Shown: positions 35,891-44,431, numbered from the stretch's first letter. The stretch: 64,000 nt of DNA from Acetomicrobium hydrogeniformans (GCA_016841745.1 JAENYO010000001.1:460407-524406), one strand, 5' to 3'. Numbers and translations are program-made. Notes: generated by a model not told the origin, from the letters alone.

Positions 35891-36943
35891 TTATTTATCT
35901 CCCTTATCCAGACTGGAAAGGATCTTTTCAAGGGTCTTCACTTTCTTGAAAAGCTCAGGAAGTTTCTGGATCATGGCCAGTGTCCTATAATTCTTTCTGT
36001 GATCACGGGCAGGAAAACCGGAAACCACGGCACCTGGGGGAACATCCTTTATGGCTCCTCCCATAGCCGCCACCTGAGCTCCTTTCCCAACCCTTACGTG
36101 ATCCGCTGTGCCACTTCTAGCTGCCATAATAACGCTGTCTTCAAGAACAGAACTTCCTGCGATCCCTGTCTGGGCAACCAGGAGACAACCCCTGCCGATA
36201 TCAGAATTATGGCCAATATGAACATGATCATCTGTTTTAACCCCATCACGGATAATAGTGTCACCCAGAGTGCCTCGGTCCACTGTACAACAGGCACCGA
36301 TCTCTACATTATTCCCTATGATAACCCTTCCGACCTGCGGTATCTTTATCGGCTCCGCGCCATCAGATGATGGAATAAAGCCAAACCCATCAACACCTAT
36401 GACACTGTTGGCATGGATTACTGTCTTTTTCCCTATAACAGTTTCATGATATATAACCGCTCCTGGCTCGATAAAAGAATTCGTTCCCACCTGGACTTCC
36501 CTGCCTATATACACATTCCCCTCCAGTACTGCACCGGAAGCTATAACAGCGTTTTCGGCAACAATACAATTGGGACCTATCAAGACCGAAGGATCCACCT
36601 TTGCACTTTCAGAAACCACCGCAGAAGGATGTATTCCGAAACCTGAAACCGGACTATGGATTACCATTGACAGTAACTTCGCCAGGGCAACCCTCGGATC
36701 CTTTATTTCTATCCCTTTTCTGGATGGAGAAAAGAATTCCTCAGGGGCCACTATCAGAGATTCATCAGGTACTTTATCCAGTTCCTTCTGGGACCATATT
36801 ACACAGATAACATCTTTAGCAGACTCTGAGGGTATAGCAATTCCTGCTACAACTTCATCTTCGAGGCCATGAACCTTTCCTCCGACTCTGGCAGCCAGTT
36901 TCCCCAATGTTGTTATTTCACTGAAAGAGCGTATAAAACACAC
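35891..36943 (-). CDS. lpxD: UDP-3-O-acylglucosamine N-acyltransferase
   Basis: Adds the second acyl chain in lipid A synthesis. The 350-aa protein has an N-terminal uridine-binding domain (about 1-105) and a hexapeptide beta-helix (IHPSAVVSESAKVDPSVLIG; GVDGFGFIPSSDG; CTVDRGTLGDTIIRDG; and DDHVHIGHNSDIGRGCLLVA with the catalytic His). A C-terminal helix follows (RTLAMIQKLPELFKKVKTLE). It sits between the unknown outer-membrane protein gene and lpxC, both within 5 bp. Confidence 0.95.
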   Translation of the reverse strand: MCFIRSFSEITTLGKLAARVGGKVHGLEDEVVAGIAIPSESAKDVICVIWSQKELDKVPDESLIVAPEEFFSPSRKGIEIKDPRVALAKLLSMVIHSPVSGFGIHPSAVVSESAKVDPSVLIGPNCIVAENAVIASGAVLEGNVYIGREVQVGTNSFIEPGAVIYHETVIGKKTVIHANSVIGVDGFGFIPSSDGAEPIKIPQVGRVIIGNNVEIGACCTVDRGTLGDTIIRDGVKTDDHVHIGHNSDIGRGCLLVAQTGIAGSSVLEDSVIMAARSGTADHVRVGKGAQVAAMGGAIKDVPPGAVVSGFPARDHRKNYRTLAMIQKLPELFKKVKTLEKILSSLDKGDK

Positions 36944-36947
36944 CCCC

Positions 36948-38189
36948 CTAAAGATTGTTAATTACCTTAAGACTCAAAGAATCATCGTCTCTATCATCAT
37001 AATGGAGCTCCAGGGAAAAATACTGGTTGACCTTCCAGCCAATTCCCCAGTCATGGTTGGAGCTGTCGCTATATCGCCAGGTAAAATAGGGCTTATTATA
37101 TCCTCCCTGGTAGACAAACCTCCACCATAGATCATCATCTAAAGTGGAGTATTCAGCCCCCACCCATATTCGATAATATGGAGACCAGATAAGGCCCCAC
37201 CTTGTTTCTATATCCAGATCATTAAGTTCTGTAAGAAATTCTCCATAAAGCTCAACATTCCAATCAGGAAAGATCCGGGCCCGTCTCCCAAGATGTATCC
37301 CCAATTCTCCATATTTTTCATCCGTACCAACATAGGTAGCAAACCAGGCATAAAGACTATATTTTGAACTTTCAACACTTGCATTAAGTTTAGAGATCTG
37401 CTCGGGAGAAAAGTCAACATTGACCCTTGCCCTGGCCCTTTCTACAGTATTACGTTGGAGAAGAAAGGCCTGGATTTCTTCTTCTATCTCTGCTTTATGC
37501 TGCTCAGACCAGGCTACCGGAAGCCCGATAAGGCCTGATTGACCGGTAAGAATGCTCTCTTTCAGTCTGTTCTGAAGGATTATGGGAATAGAACCGGAAT
37601 CGATTACCGGATCAAGGGCAAGAATAAGGGGAGGACGAGGTGTAAACCCAATTTGTAAAGTTGCCTTTGACCCATCAAGTTTTATCAGTATATCAGGATC
37701 CCAACCAGCTAATCTTCTGTTTACAACAAGGAGGATAACCTCTCTTAGCGAATGATCTGCCCAACCAAGGCCATCCAGCGGAATATCTTTGACAAAAGAT
37801 AAAAGTTCCTGTTCTATGCCATTCACATCAGCGGAAAACCACTTCAGACCTAGCTCAGTCAATTTTGGAAAAGAGATTTTCACATCCCACTCAACTGTTT
37901 CCAGGCTTCGAAAAGATACAAAGATCTGCTGACCTTTTTCTTCAATGGATGATATTTCATACCCCCTTAACAGTTTGGGGGCTACAATCCGGAGAGTCTC
38001 CACCTTATCAAGGCCTGAATCAGAAACCTGGATTTCCGACCAGACAGCATTGAGGGTTTTTTCCGCAACAGGTTGAAGCCATTGAGGAAAACCAGTTGCA
38101 CTAACAGAAGCATATGTGGTGGAAACTGAAACAGAAATAAGGGCCACAGCGACAAAAAGCGCTGCAGCCCAGGGTCTAATTCCCATCAT
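36948..38189 (-). CDS. Predicted outer-membrane protein of unknown function
   Basis: A 413-aa protein with a signal peptide (about 1-27, cleavage near TYASVSA). An alpha/beta region of about 230 residues follows, containing DIPLDGLGWADHSLREVILL. A linker with a helix (EIEEEIQAFLLQRNTVERAR) leads into a C-terminal part with alternating aromatic and charged residues (YAWFATYVG; ELYGEFLTELND; RWGLIWSPYYRIWVGAEYS). It ends FSLELHYDDRDDDSLSLKVI, much like a small beta-barrel. It occupies the position where skp (OmpH) usually lies between bamA and lpxD, but it is not Skp, which is short and helical. I do not recognise the family. The second ATG at 38186 fits the GGGAG site slightly better. Confidence 0.65.
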   Translation of the reverse strand: MMGIRPWAAALFVAVALISVSVSTTYASVSATGFPQWLQPVAEKTLNAVWSEIQVSDSGLDKVETLRIVAPKLLRGYEISSIEEKGQQIFVSFRSLETVEWDVKISFPKLTELGLKWFSADVNGIEQELLSFVKDIPLDGLGWADHSLREVILLVVNRRLAGWDPDILIKLDGSKATLQIGFTPRPPLILALDPVIDSGSIPIILQNRLKESILTGQSGLIGLPVAWSEQHKAEIEEEIQAFLLQRNTVERARARVNVDFSPEQISKLNASVESSKYSLYAWFATYVGTDEKYGELGIHLGRRARIFPDWNVELYGEFLTELNDLDIETRWGLIWSPYYRIWVGAEYSTLDDDLWWRFVYQGGYNKPYFTWRYSDSSNHDWGIGWKVNQYFSLELHYDDRDDDSLSLKVINNL

Positions 38190-38201
38190 ATCTCCCTTTT
38201 A

Positions 38202-39950
38202 CTAGAACATCTCTCCAAAACCGAAGTGAGTTTTGGATTCAAATTCTCCTTCACCGTAGTCGACCCTGAGATTCCCCAGAGGTGTTTTGACCCTTATACC
38301 AAAACCATAGGAATCATAAAGGTCTGAGAAACTGAAACTTTCACCCAGGTTGTTATCCCATGCATTACCGATATCGTAAAAGAAGACCACACCAAAGTTT
38401 TTATCTATGGGAACACGGAATTCCAGATTTCCAAGGAGCATCTCATCGCCTTCAAACTCATCATCTTCGTATCCTCTCAGAGTTCTGGAACCTCCCACTT
38501 CATACTGCTCGGCAAAAGGGACTTCTCCTGAAGAAAAACCGGCTCTTAATCTTGCGGCAATAATAGCTGGATTATCTTCATCACCTATCTGGGCATCAAT
38601 AATATCTCCCAGCCCAAAGACCGGCAGATAATATCTCACTGTAAACCAGTACTTGGTAAAATCATATTCCCCCCCAAGTACTTCCCATGCCTTTTCAATA
38701 TTCAGATCTTCAATATCACCATGTTTATAGGATAAGTACGGATTGATATTATTATTCGTGAGAGTTAAAAGGGTAGAAAAAACAATTCCGTCAATGAATT
38801 CTTCCCTCAGGATATTTTCTATCTCTTCTTCTGTTGCATCGACGGAGACAACGTTTGAAATTTCCGTATCTCTCCAGTCAAGAGTAAGGAACCAGCTTAA
38901 TTTATCATCATTGGGGAATTTTTTCCCGAAACCCGCATAGCCTCCGGTTTTATCCTCATCGTAATCAAACTGTTCAAAACCATCATCCCAGTACTCCCTT
39001 TCACTCCAATCCCTCATATATACTCCAACTTTCCAGGAATAGATATCCCTGTCCATGTAGGGTTGGGAATATGAAGCCCAATACTGTTCATCGTCACCAA
39101 GTTCAAATCCAATTTCGAACTTCTGAGCAAGACCTTTCCAGTTCGAATCGCCGTAGCTTACTCCTCCACTCCAGCCGCTACTGCTTCCGTGCCCGATGGT
39201 AAAGCCTATATTTCCAGTCTTGGCCTCCTGTACTGTGATAATAATATTAGTTGCATCTGGATCTTCAGAAGCTTCAAAACCCACACTGACATCCTCAAAA
39301 AAACCGAGGGCATTGATCTTGTTTATGGAATGGCGTAATAGAGTACTATTGAAGAGATCTCCCTTTTTCAAAGTAATATACCGTTCAATTACCCTGGTCT
39401 TGGTCTTGGTGTTACCCTGTATTATTATTTCGCCTATTGTTGGTTCTATTAGCGTAACATTGATAATACCGCCTTCGATACCAACATCTGCTATCTTTGT
39501 AAGAACATAACCGTCCTTGTCGTACTTTTCCTTGATCCGCTGGAGATCGTGGCGGAAAAACACCCTGTTGAAGATGGAGCCCGGGGCAGTGAATACCAGT
39601 TCCATAAGTTCTTCATCAGAATAAACCGTATTGCCCTCAAATCTTATTTCTTCCACTACCGGATTTTCCTTTACCTGAAAAACAACTTCTACTCCTCCAG
39701 CCAGAGGGGCAAACTTTACATCAACGAAGGAGAAGAAACCAAGATTATATATAGCCTCCACATCTGTCTTTATCTGCTCCTGCTCCAGAAACTCCCCGAT
39801 CTTTGTATTAACGACTGCAAGAACATGTTCGGACACCACTTTCTCATTACCTTCTACATTGACCGCAGAAACGACAGGTTCCGCTGCAAAAGCCTGTGTA
39901 AAGGCCACAAAACATAGAATAACTCCAAGAAATAAGATACTTCGTTTCAA
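38202..39950 (-). CDS. bamA: Outer-membrane protein assembly factor BamA
   Basis: Inserts beta-barrel proteins into the outer membrane. The 582-aa protein has a 22-residue signal peptide (ending FTQAFA), about three POTRA domains (about 25-260; VEEIRFEGNTVYSDEELMEL and GEIIIQGNTKTKTRVIERYI), and the 16-strand barrel. The barrel includes YEVGGSRTLRGYEDDEF, the loop-6 (V/I)RG(F/Y) motif as TLRGYE, and a terminal Phe. E. coli BamA is about 810 aa with five POTRAs, so this is a short version, as in several deep-branching diderms. It starts at TTG 39950 behind AGAGG. The sigma and membrane-protein pair lies immediately upstream. Confidence 0.93.
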   Translation of the reverse strand: MKRSILFLGVILCFVAFTQAFAAEPVVSAVNVEGNEKVVSEHVLAVVNTKIGEFLEQEQIKTDVEAIYNLGFFSFVDVKFAPLAGGVEVVFQVKENPVVEEIRFEGNTVYSDEELMELVFTAPGSIFNRVFFRHDLQRIKEKYDKDGYVLTKIADVGIEGGIINVTLIEPTIGEIIIQGNTKTKTRVIERYITLKKGDLFNSTLLRHSINKINALGFFEDVSVGFEASEDPDATNIIITVQEAKTGNIGFTIGHGSSSGWSGGVSYGDSNWKGLAQKFEIGFELGDDEQYWASYSQPYMDRDIYSWKVGVYMRDWSEREYWDDGFEQFDYDEDKTGGYAGFGKKFPNDDKLSWFLTLDWRDTEISNVVSVDATEEEIENILREEFIDGIVFSTLLTLTNNNINPYLSYKHGDIEDLNIEKAWEVLGGEYDFTKYWFTVRYYLPVFGLGDIIDAQIGDEDNPAIIAARLRAGFSSGEVPFAEQYEVGGSRTLRGYEDDEFEGDEMLLGNLEFRVPIDKNFGVVFFYDIGNAWDNNLGESFSFSDLYDSYGFGIRVKTPLGNLRVDYGEGEFESKTHFGFGEMF

Positions 39951-39977
39951 AAAATTCCTCTCCTTCCCCGCAAAGGG

Positions 39978-40619
39978 TTATCTCTGTCTTTGAATCTTTA
40001 TTGCAGGCTCTGATTCTCTGAGAGCTTCCTCACCTATCTGAACAAGGGCGATAAGACTCTCCAGAGTAAGTGATTCCTCAGGAGGCTTTACTGTCTCGCT
40101 ATTGTTGTCAGTAACGGCGGGTGAGGTTACGGCTCCATAAGGAGAAAGAGCGATCCTTTCATCTTTCTCTGAACCAGGGTCCACGTCAGCCTGTCTAATG
40201 ATAGTCGACTGACCCTGATCAGTAAAGGTTGATTCCCTGAATCCGTTTTCACTCAAACTATTTCTCAAGGCTTGGAGGAGCACTTCCTCTTCATCGTTTA
40301 TGAACTCAACAATATGGTTATCACGACCAATTTCCGGTAAAACACTACTAATGTTAAGTCTGGATAATGGCATGGCAGAAGCAAAGATTATCAGGAGAGC
40401 AAGTACCCCTGCTCTGGCTGTATTGGTGAGAAGGTTGCGGAACCTGACCCTATCATTCTTTCCCTGATTTTCAACAATTGTCCACAGTTCCTTACGAGCC
40501 ATTTCCATCTCTGCATTGGCACATTCCATTTCGGCAAGAGCATTCTCCCAGGAATCTGCTCTACAAGCAATGAGGCATCTTTCAAGCCATTTTTGGACCT
40601 TTCTGATCTGTTTATCCAT
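39978..40619 (-). CDS. Single-pass membrane protein, probable anti-sigma factor
   Basis: No family recognised by sequence. The ATG at 40619 (213 aa) has GGGAG 8 nt upstream. The first about 65 residues are cytoplasmic, helical and charged (KWLERCLIACRADSWENAL). One hydrophobic segment follows (about 72-86, RAGVLALLIIFASAMPL), then a polar, Ser/Glu-rich part that would lie in the periplasm. This is the layout of RseA/RsgI-type anti-sigma factors: cytoplasmic domain, one membrane span, periplasmic sensor. It begins 55 bp after a sigma-70-family gene and ends 27 bp before bamA. The anti-sigma role is inferred from topology and position only. Confidence 0.55.
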   Translation of the reverse strand: MDKQIRKVQKWLERCLIACRADSWENALAEMECANAEMEMARKELWTIVENQGKNDRVRFRNLLTNTARAGVLALLIIFASAMPLSRLNISSVLPEIGRDNHIVEFINDEEEVLLQALRNSLSENGFRESTFTDQGQSTIIRQADVDPGSEKDERIALSPYGAVTSPAVTDNNSETVKPPEESLTLESLIALVQIGEEALRESEPAIKIQRQR

Positions 40620-40674
40620 CAAGATCACTCCCCCAAAAACAAAAAGCCTGGTATTACCTCATCTTTATCACCAT

Positions 40675-41268
40675 TTAGGTTTCCTTTTTGGCATCTTCAA
40701 GTCCCAACCAATTTCTCAATCGGAAAATACCCTTTCTTTTCAATCTATAAACATGGCTCACATCCATCCCTTTGTTGAAAGCTATCTCTCTCGCCTCTCT
40801 GCCCTGTATGACCATAGAAGAAATTACTTCGGCTTCCTTTTCCGGTAACGCGTTGAGACCTTGACTGATAGAAATGAGATCATCGATCTTATCGGGAGAA
40901 AAGGGATCTCTCAGGTCCAGGAGAGATTCATCCACAGGACATGGAGCTCGTGATTCCTTCCTCTGAATAAAATTGACCATCTGTCCCTTGATCCTGTAAA
41001 AAGAATAAGTGGTAAAACGGGATTTTCTGACGGGGTCAAACTTATCAACAGCCCTGATCAGGGCAATCATGCCTTCCTGAATAAGGTCAGGATAAATAGA
41101 GTTCGATACAGTGAATTTTTTTGCCATCCAGAAAACCAGGGGACGATAAGCAAGTATTAATTTCTCTCTTGCCTTTTCATCTCCTTCACTGACCTTAAGC
41201 CACAGGGAGGTTTCTTCTTCGAGGGACAGATTGGCACTGGTATCTTGTATATCGGACGGATTATGCAT
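40675..41268 (-). CDS. RNA polymerase sigma-70 family factor
   Basis: A 197-aa alternative sigma factor. I chose ATG 41268 because GGAGG stands 6 nt upstream; the longer frame adds 14 residues. Region 2 is clear (about 30-105): LILAYRPLVFWMAKKF, YPDLIQEGMIALIRAVDKFD (2.2) and FTTYSFYRIKGQMVNFIQRK (2.3-2.4). Region 4 is at about 140-190 (ALPEKEAEVISSMVIQG with HVYRLKRKGIFRLRNWL). The linker is short, with no region 3, as in group 3 and 4 factors. It is the promoter-proximal gene of the bamA-lpx run and is preceded by a good promoter. Confidence 0.88.
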   Translation of the reverse strand: MHNPSDIQDTSANLSLEEETSLWLKVSEGDEKAREKLILAYRPLVFWMAKKFTVSNSIYPDLIQEGMIALIRAVDKFDPVRKSRFTTYSFYRIKGQMVNFIQRKESRAPCPVDESLLDLRDPFSPDKIDDLISISQGLNALPEKEAEVISSMVIQGREAREIAFNKGMDVSHVYRLKRKGIFRLRNWLGLEDAKKET

Positions 41269-41312
41269 GACAACCCTCCATAAAAGGATCGATGATGCCC
41301 AAAACCTCAACT

Positions 41313-41341
41313 ATTTTAACAGTATGAGCACATAATGTCTA
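41313..41341 (-). promoter_or_regulatory. Promoter for the sigma-bamA-lpx gene run
   Basis: On the minus strand TAGACA (41336-41341), a 17-bp spacer and TAAAAT (41313-41318), preceded by TG one base before the -10, form a plausible sigma-70-type promoter about 45 bp ahead of the sigma gene. It overlaps the end of the histidine phosphatase gene. Confidence 0.6.
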
Positions 41342-41992
41342 AAAAGGTATTGGCAAAGATGGAAGGGTCTCTTCATCAGCAAGGATATGTAGCTGGTCGT
41401 TTAAAAATGCAAGAGAAGATCCCCTTTCCCAGATATCGAGACCCGAAAGAGAGCAATTGTTTATTTTCATTCTCCAGACAAGGGAAGGCTCCATCCCGAG
41501 CAGATGAACCAGGGTAAGACGGATGGTGCCACCGTGACATATGACAAGTATTCGTTCCGCATCCGATGATAGTATCTCATTGAAAGCATTGGAAACTCTA
41601 TGCAGTGCATCGTAAAAACACTCTCCGCCGGGAGGAGTGTATCGAGACGGATCCTCTCGCCACCTGTAGTAGTATTCTCCATATTTTTCCTCTATTTCAG
41701 CTACAGACATTCCCTCCCAGTCTCCAAAACCTATCTCGGAAAGAGCGGGGTGGATCTGGACTGTATTTCCAGTTTGCTGGGATCCGGCAATTATTGTCGA
41801 TGTTTCCATAGCCCTTGCCTGAGGACTTGAAATTATCCGTTCCCATACCCCCCCGGCCAATCTCAGCGATGTTCTGCGAGCCTGTTCTCTACCAGCAGCA
41901 TTAAGGGGGATATTGCTTGAACCCTGATATTTCATGGAACTGTTCCAGTCTGTTTCTCCATGACGGACAAGCATTAATCGTTTTAACAGCAA
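41339..41992 (-). CDS. Histidine phosphatase (phosphoglycerate mutase / CobC-like)
   Basis: A 217-aa histidine-phosphatase-fold protein: LMLVRHGETDWNS (phosphorylated His), SSPQARAMETSTIIAG, GFGDWEGMSVAEIEEKYG, and VICHGGTIRLTLVHLLGM (second His). It starts at TTG 41992 with GGAGG 9 nt upstream. The residues around the Glu proton donor fit either alpha-ribazole phosphatase or a broad-specificity PhoE-like enzyme rather than the glycolytic mutase. No other cobalamin genes are near, so the substrate is unknown. It is transcribed toward the sigma gene and preceded by the tRNA terminator. Confidence 0.85.
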   Translation of the reverse strand: MLLKRLMLVRHGETDWNSSMKYQGSSNIPLNAAGREQARRTSLRLAGGVWERIISSPQARAMETSTIIAGSQQTGNTVQIHPALSEIGFGDWEGMSVAEIEEKYGEYYYRWREDPSRYTPPGGECFYDALHRVSNAFNEILSSDAERILVICHGGTIRLTLVHLLGMEPSLVWRMKINNCSLSGLDIWERGSSLAFLNDQLHILADEETLPSLPIPF

Positions 41993-42058
41993 AACTGGGA
42001 GCCTCCTTGTCTCAGAACCTGATCAATCAACGATAGAAAGGGAAACCTGTTTATCCAT

Positions 42059-42088
42059 AAAAAAAGCCACTCTGTATAGAGAGTGACT
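42059..42088 (-). terminator. Terminator of the tRNA cluster
   Basis: Read on the minus strand, AGTCACTCT, a 6-nt loop and AGAGTGGCT are followed by seven T. The arms are at 42080-42088 and 42065-42073, with one G-T pair. It closes the tRNA-Lys-Glu-Thr transcript. Confidence 0.88.
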
Positions 42089-42101
42089 TGGGATTCAAGA
42101 A

Positions 42102-42177
42102 TGGAGCCGGCGGGCGGACTTGAACCGCCGACCTGCGCATTACGAGTGCGCTGCTCTACCAGCTGAGCTACACCGGC
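42102..42177 (-). tRNA. tRNA-Thr(CGT)
   Basis: 76 nt including an encoded CCA. The cloverleaf is complete: acceptor GCCGGTG with CGCCGGC, anticodon stem GCGCA with loop CTCGTAA, T-arm GGCGG-TTCAAGT-CCGCC. Anticodon CGT reads ACG. It is the last of three tRNA genes in the cluster. Confidence 0.96.
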
Positions 42178-42200
42178 GTTTTCGAATTATGATAAAAAAA

Positions 42201-42276
42201 TGGCGGTCCCAACGGGATTCGAACCCGTGTCGCAGCCTTGAAAGGGCTGTGTCCTAGGCCTCTGGACGATGGGACC
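42201..42276 (-). tRNA. tRNA-Glu(TTC)
   Basis: 76 nt including CCA. Acceptor GGTCCCA with TGGGACC, anticodon loop CTTTCAA within CAGCC/GGCTG, T-arm ACGGG-TTCGAAT-CCCGT. It is the middle tRNA of the cluster. Confidence 0.96.
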
Positions 42277-42283
42277 GCTTTAG

Positions 42284-42359
42284 TGGTGAGCCGTGTGGGA
42301 TTCGAACCCACGACACCCGGATTAAAAGTCCGGTGCTCTGCCAGCTGAGCTAACGGCTC
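42284..42359 (-). tRNA. tRNA-Lys(TTT)
   Basis: 76 nt including CCA. Acceptor GAGCCGT with ACGGCTC, anticodon loop CTTTTAA within CCGGA/TCCGG, T-arm GTGGG-TTCGAAT-CCCAC. It is the first tRNA after the promoter. Confidence 0.96.
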
Positions 42360-42374
42360 ATATCAAGCCCGAAA

Positions 42375-42403
42375 AGTATATACATGGTAGCCCTGTGTGT
42401 CAA
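42375..42403 (-). promoter_or_regulatory. Promoter of the tRNA-Lys-Glu-Thr cluster
   Basis: Near-consensus on the minus strand: TTGACA (42398-42403), 17-bp spacer, TATACT (42375-42380). The expected start is about 8 bp before tRNA-Lys. Confidence 0.88.
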
Positions 42404-42460
42404 GAGTTGAATCTAACTATATTCATAAAATAAGTGCAAGAAATTATCAAAACCTTTTTA

Positions 42461-43363
42461 TCACTGGAAACTTATTTCCTCAAACAGTATAGCTCTTCCT
42501 TCAAGAAGTTCTATTATGGTTCCCCACAAAAGATCTGTCTCGCTATGGATATAGGATGACACTTCAAGGAACTCTAACAATGTGGTGATTGCAACAATTC
42601 CTGCCAGTATTATATCAGCACGGCGGGGGTCCAGACCTGTAACGCCAATTGGTTCAGTCACCGGTTTCTTGAAAAGGGTAGCAAGGTTAATCAGATCTGA
42701 TCGTTTTATCTCCAATCCATGGATCAGCGAAGGGGAATATGCCTCTACAGGTATCTGCTTCAACATCATTGCAATGGAAGAAGAAGTTCCTCCAAGTCCG
42801 ACTGTCCTTCTGTTAGAACCAAGATCCAGACCATACAAGGTAGCCCGTACATAATCTCTCAATGCTGAAGAGTCATGACCGAACATATTAGTCATTCTTA
42901 CGGCCCCAAGGGGAAAGGAAGTACCTCCATTGGGGGTACAGATCTCAAGGCTTCCTCCGCCAAGGTCAAAAACAACCGAATCACACCCGAATGAAGAAAC
43001 TGCCCCTCTGAAACTCCTCCTTGCCTCTTCTTCTCCTGATAGCACATCCATATGAATACCCGCTACTTCCTCTATTCTTCGGATTACAGCCTGGCTGTTG
43101 GAGGCAGCGCGAAGAGATTCCGTAGCGAAAAGAGACCTGTTTTCAGAAGAAATGCCATAGAGGTCCAGTTCTTTTATAACTTTGGATAAAACATCGATGG
43201 TCCTTGAAACAGCATGATCCAGAAGCATAGTATCACCTCTGCTAATTCCTTCGGTTATTCTGGTAATTTGCGAAGAAGAGGAAAGATAATGTAATCGTCC
43301 ATTATCTTCTTCAACAACGAGGTGTCTTATGGAATTAGAACCTATATCGACAGAAGCAAATCT
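42461..43363 (-). CDS. Ppx/GppA family phosphatase
   Basis: An exopolyphosphatase or pppGpp phosphatase of the ASKHA fold, 300 aa. I chose the TTG at 43363: it is 4 bp after the DUF501 stop, has GAGG 8 nt upstream, and puts the family start (LRFASVDIGSNSIRHLVV) at the N-terminus. Other motifs are FATESLRAASNS, VLSGEEEARRSFRGAVSS, VVFDLGGGSLEI and FPLGAVRMTNMF. The protein contains only the two-domain core, without the C-terminal HD domains of E. coli Ppx. Whether it acts on polyphosphate or pppGpp is not evident. Confidence 0.88.
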   Translation of the reverse strand, partial: RFASVDIGSNSIRHLVVEEDNGRLHYLSSSSQITRITEGISRGDTMLLDHAVSRTIDVLSKVIKELDLYGISSENRSLFATESLRAASNSQAVIRRIEEVAGIHMDVLSGEEEARRSFRGAVSSFGCDSVVFDLGGGSLEICTPNGGTSFPLGAVRMTNMFGHDSSALRDYVRATLYGLDLGSNRRTVGLGGTSSSIAMMLKQIPVEAYSPSLIHGLEIKRSDLINLATLFKKPVTEPIGVTGLDPRRADIILAGIVAITTLLEFLEVSSYIHSETDLLWGTIIELLEGRAILFEEISFQ

Positions 43364-43367
43364 CAAA

Positions 43368-43892
43368 TTATTTTCCTCTCCTGTGTTTTCCACAACTGCC
43401 ACAAGGGAAATCAGATGAACTATCACAATTTATGAAGGGAAAATGTTCCTCAAGCCATTTACCACCCGGATGGAAGCCCAGAGCAAGCCATGCCCCCACC
43501 TGGAGATGAAGACACTTCATGGTAGGCGTGGTATTTTCCCTTATTCCTCCTATGATTGTACGATGGAGACTTTCCCACTTGCTCCTCTTATAAATTCTGA
43601 GAAATTTTCTTTCTCCCCGGGAAAGAAGGGACAATCTTAAAGTTCTCAGATACATGTTATATTCAGACCATGTTTCTTGTCTTTGCAACATGAATAGTTC
43701 CAGGGATTTGACCCCTCCCCGGGATTCCCATTCTCCACATTTTTTAACAAGCCAGGGACATGTCAGCCAGAAAGTAGTGGGAAAGGGTTTAAGTCTGAAA
43801 ACCGGTCTGCATATTATTACCTGAGGGAAACCCCAGATACATCGTTTGGCTGTTGCAACTATCATGGATGGGGAAAAATTGCGTTTTTCCAT
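43368..43892 (-). CDS. DUF501 family protein
   Basis: Conserved protein of unknown function, about 174 aa from ATG 43892. The family pattern is visible: IVATAKRCIWGFPQVIICRP, then FPTTFWLTCPWLVKKC, later EYNMYLRTLRLSLLS, and TTPTMKCLHLQVGAWLALG near the end. DUF501 genes often sit next to ppx/gppA, as here, with a 4-bp gap. The frame is open up to 43988, through a terminator hairpin, and the residues just before ATG 43892 (DIEAIKRQ) also look family-like, so the exact start is unsure. Conserved cysteines suggest a metal site, which is an inference. Confidence 0.75.
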   Translation of the reverse strand: MEKRNFSPSMIVATAKRCIWGFPQVIICRPVFRLKPFPTTFWLTCPWLVKKCGEWESRGGVKSLELFMLQRQETWSEYNMYLRTLRLSLLSRGERKFLRIYKRSKWESLHRTIIGGIRENTTPTMKCLHLQVGAWLALGFHPGGKWLEEHFPFINCDSSSDFPCGSCGKHRRGK

Positions 43893-43939
43893 CTGTCTTT
43901 TTATAGCCTCTATATCTGGGGAAGTTGATCTAGAAGGAC

Positions 43940-43965
43940 AAAAAAGGGGGCTTTCGCCCCTTTTT
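43940..43965 (-). terminator. Terminator after the S1-domain gene
   Basis: Minus strand: GGGGC-GAAA-GCCCC stem with flanking A and T runs, ending in six T. It lies between the S1-domain gene and the DUF501 gene, inside the longer open frame of the latter, which argues for the shorter DUF501 start. Confidence 0.8.
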
Positions 43966-43984
43966 CTGTTCGTTATATAATGCT

Positions 43985-44431
43985 TCATTTGGGTTTCTTC
44001 GGCCTTTTCTTTCCCGATCTTGCATTATTCGCTCTGTTGTTGATATCTGCTATCTTCATTTCACTGACCTTCATAAAGGAAGATAGCCTTTTTTCAAAAG
44101 TTTCCGGACCGGAGCTTACAGGCTCCTTACTACGGGGTGCACGGGATGGTCTCGTGGACCTTGAAGGGGGTGCTTCCATCTGTTTGATAGATAGATCTAT
44201 ACGTCCCTTCTCATCCACTTTGATGATCTTGGCGGATATCTTTTCATTAGCGTTTATTACGTCCTCTACTTTTTTTACATACTTGTAAGACAGCTCCGAA
44301 ATGTGGATCATCCCTTTTTGCCCCGATGCAAGACGCACAAAAGCACCATATGGCATAACCTGCTCCACCGTACATTCAACAACTTCTCCCACTTCGACGG
44401 GTAAGTTATTTTGAACTTTCTCTTCTAACAT
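43985..44431 (-). CDS. S1 RNA-binding domain protein
   Basis: A 148-aa protein with one S1 domain (about 12-85: VGEVVECTVEQVMPYGAFV, GQKGMIHISELSYKYVKKV and IDLSIKQ). A basic, Ser/Pro-rich tail ends in KKRPKKPK. It resembles the general-stress/YabR group of small S1 proteins that bind ribosomes or RNA. I chose ATG 44431 (GGAGG about 12 nt upstream) over the longer frame to 44500, whose first residues are hydrophobic and unrelated. It has its own promoter and terminator. Confidence 0.85.
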   Translation of the reverse strand: MLEEKVQNNLPVEVGEVVECTVEQVMPYGAFVRLASGQKGMIHISELSYKYVKKVEDVINANEKISAKIIKVDEKGRIDLSIKQMEAPPSRSTRPSRAPRSKEPVSSGPETFEKRLSSFMKVSEMKIADINNRANNARSGKKRPKKPK

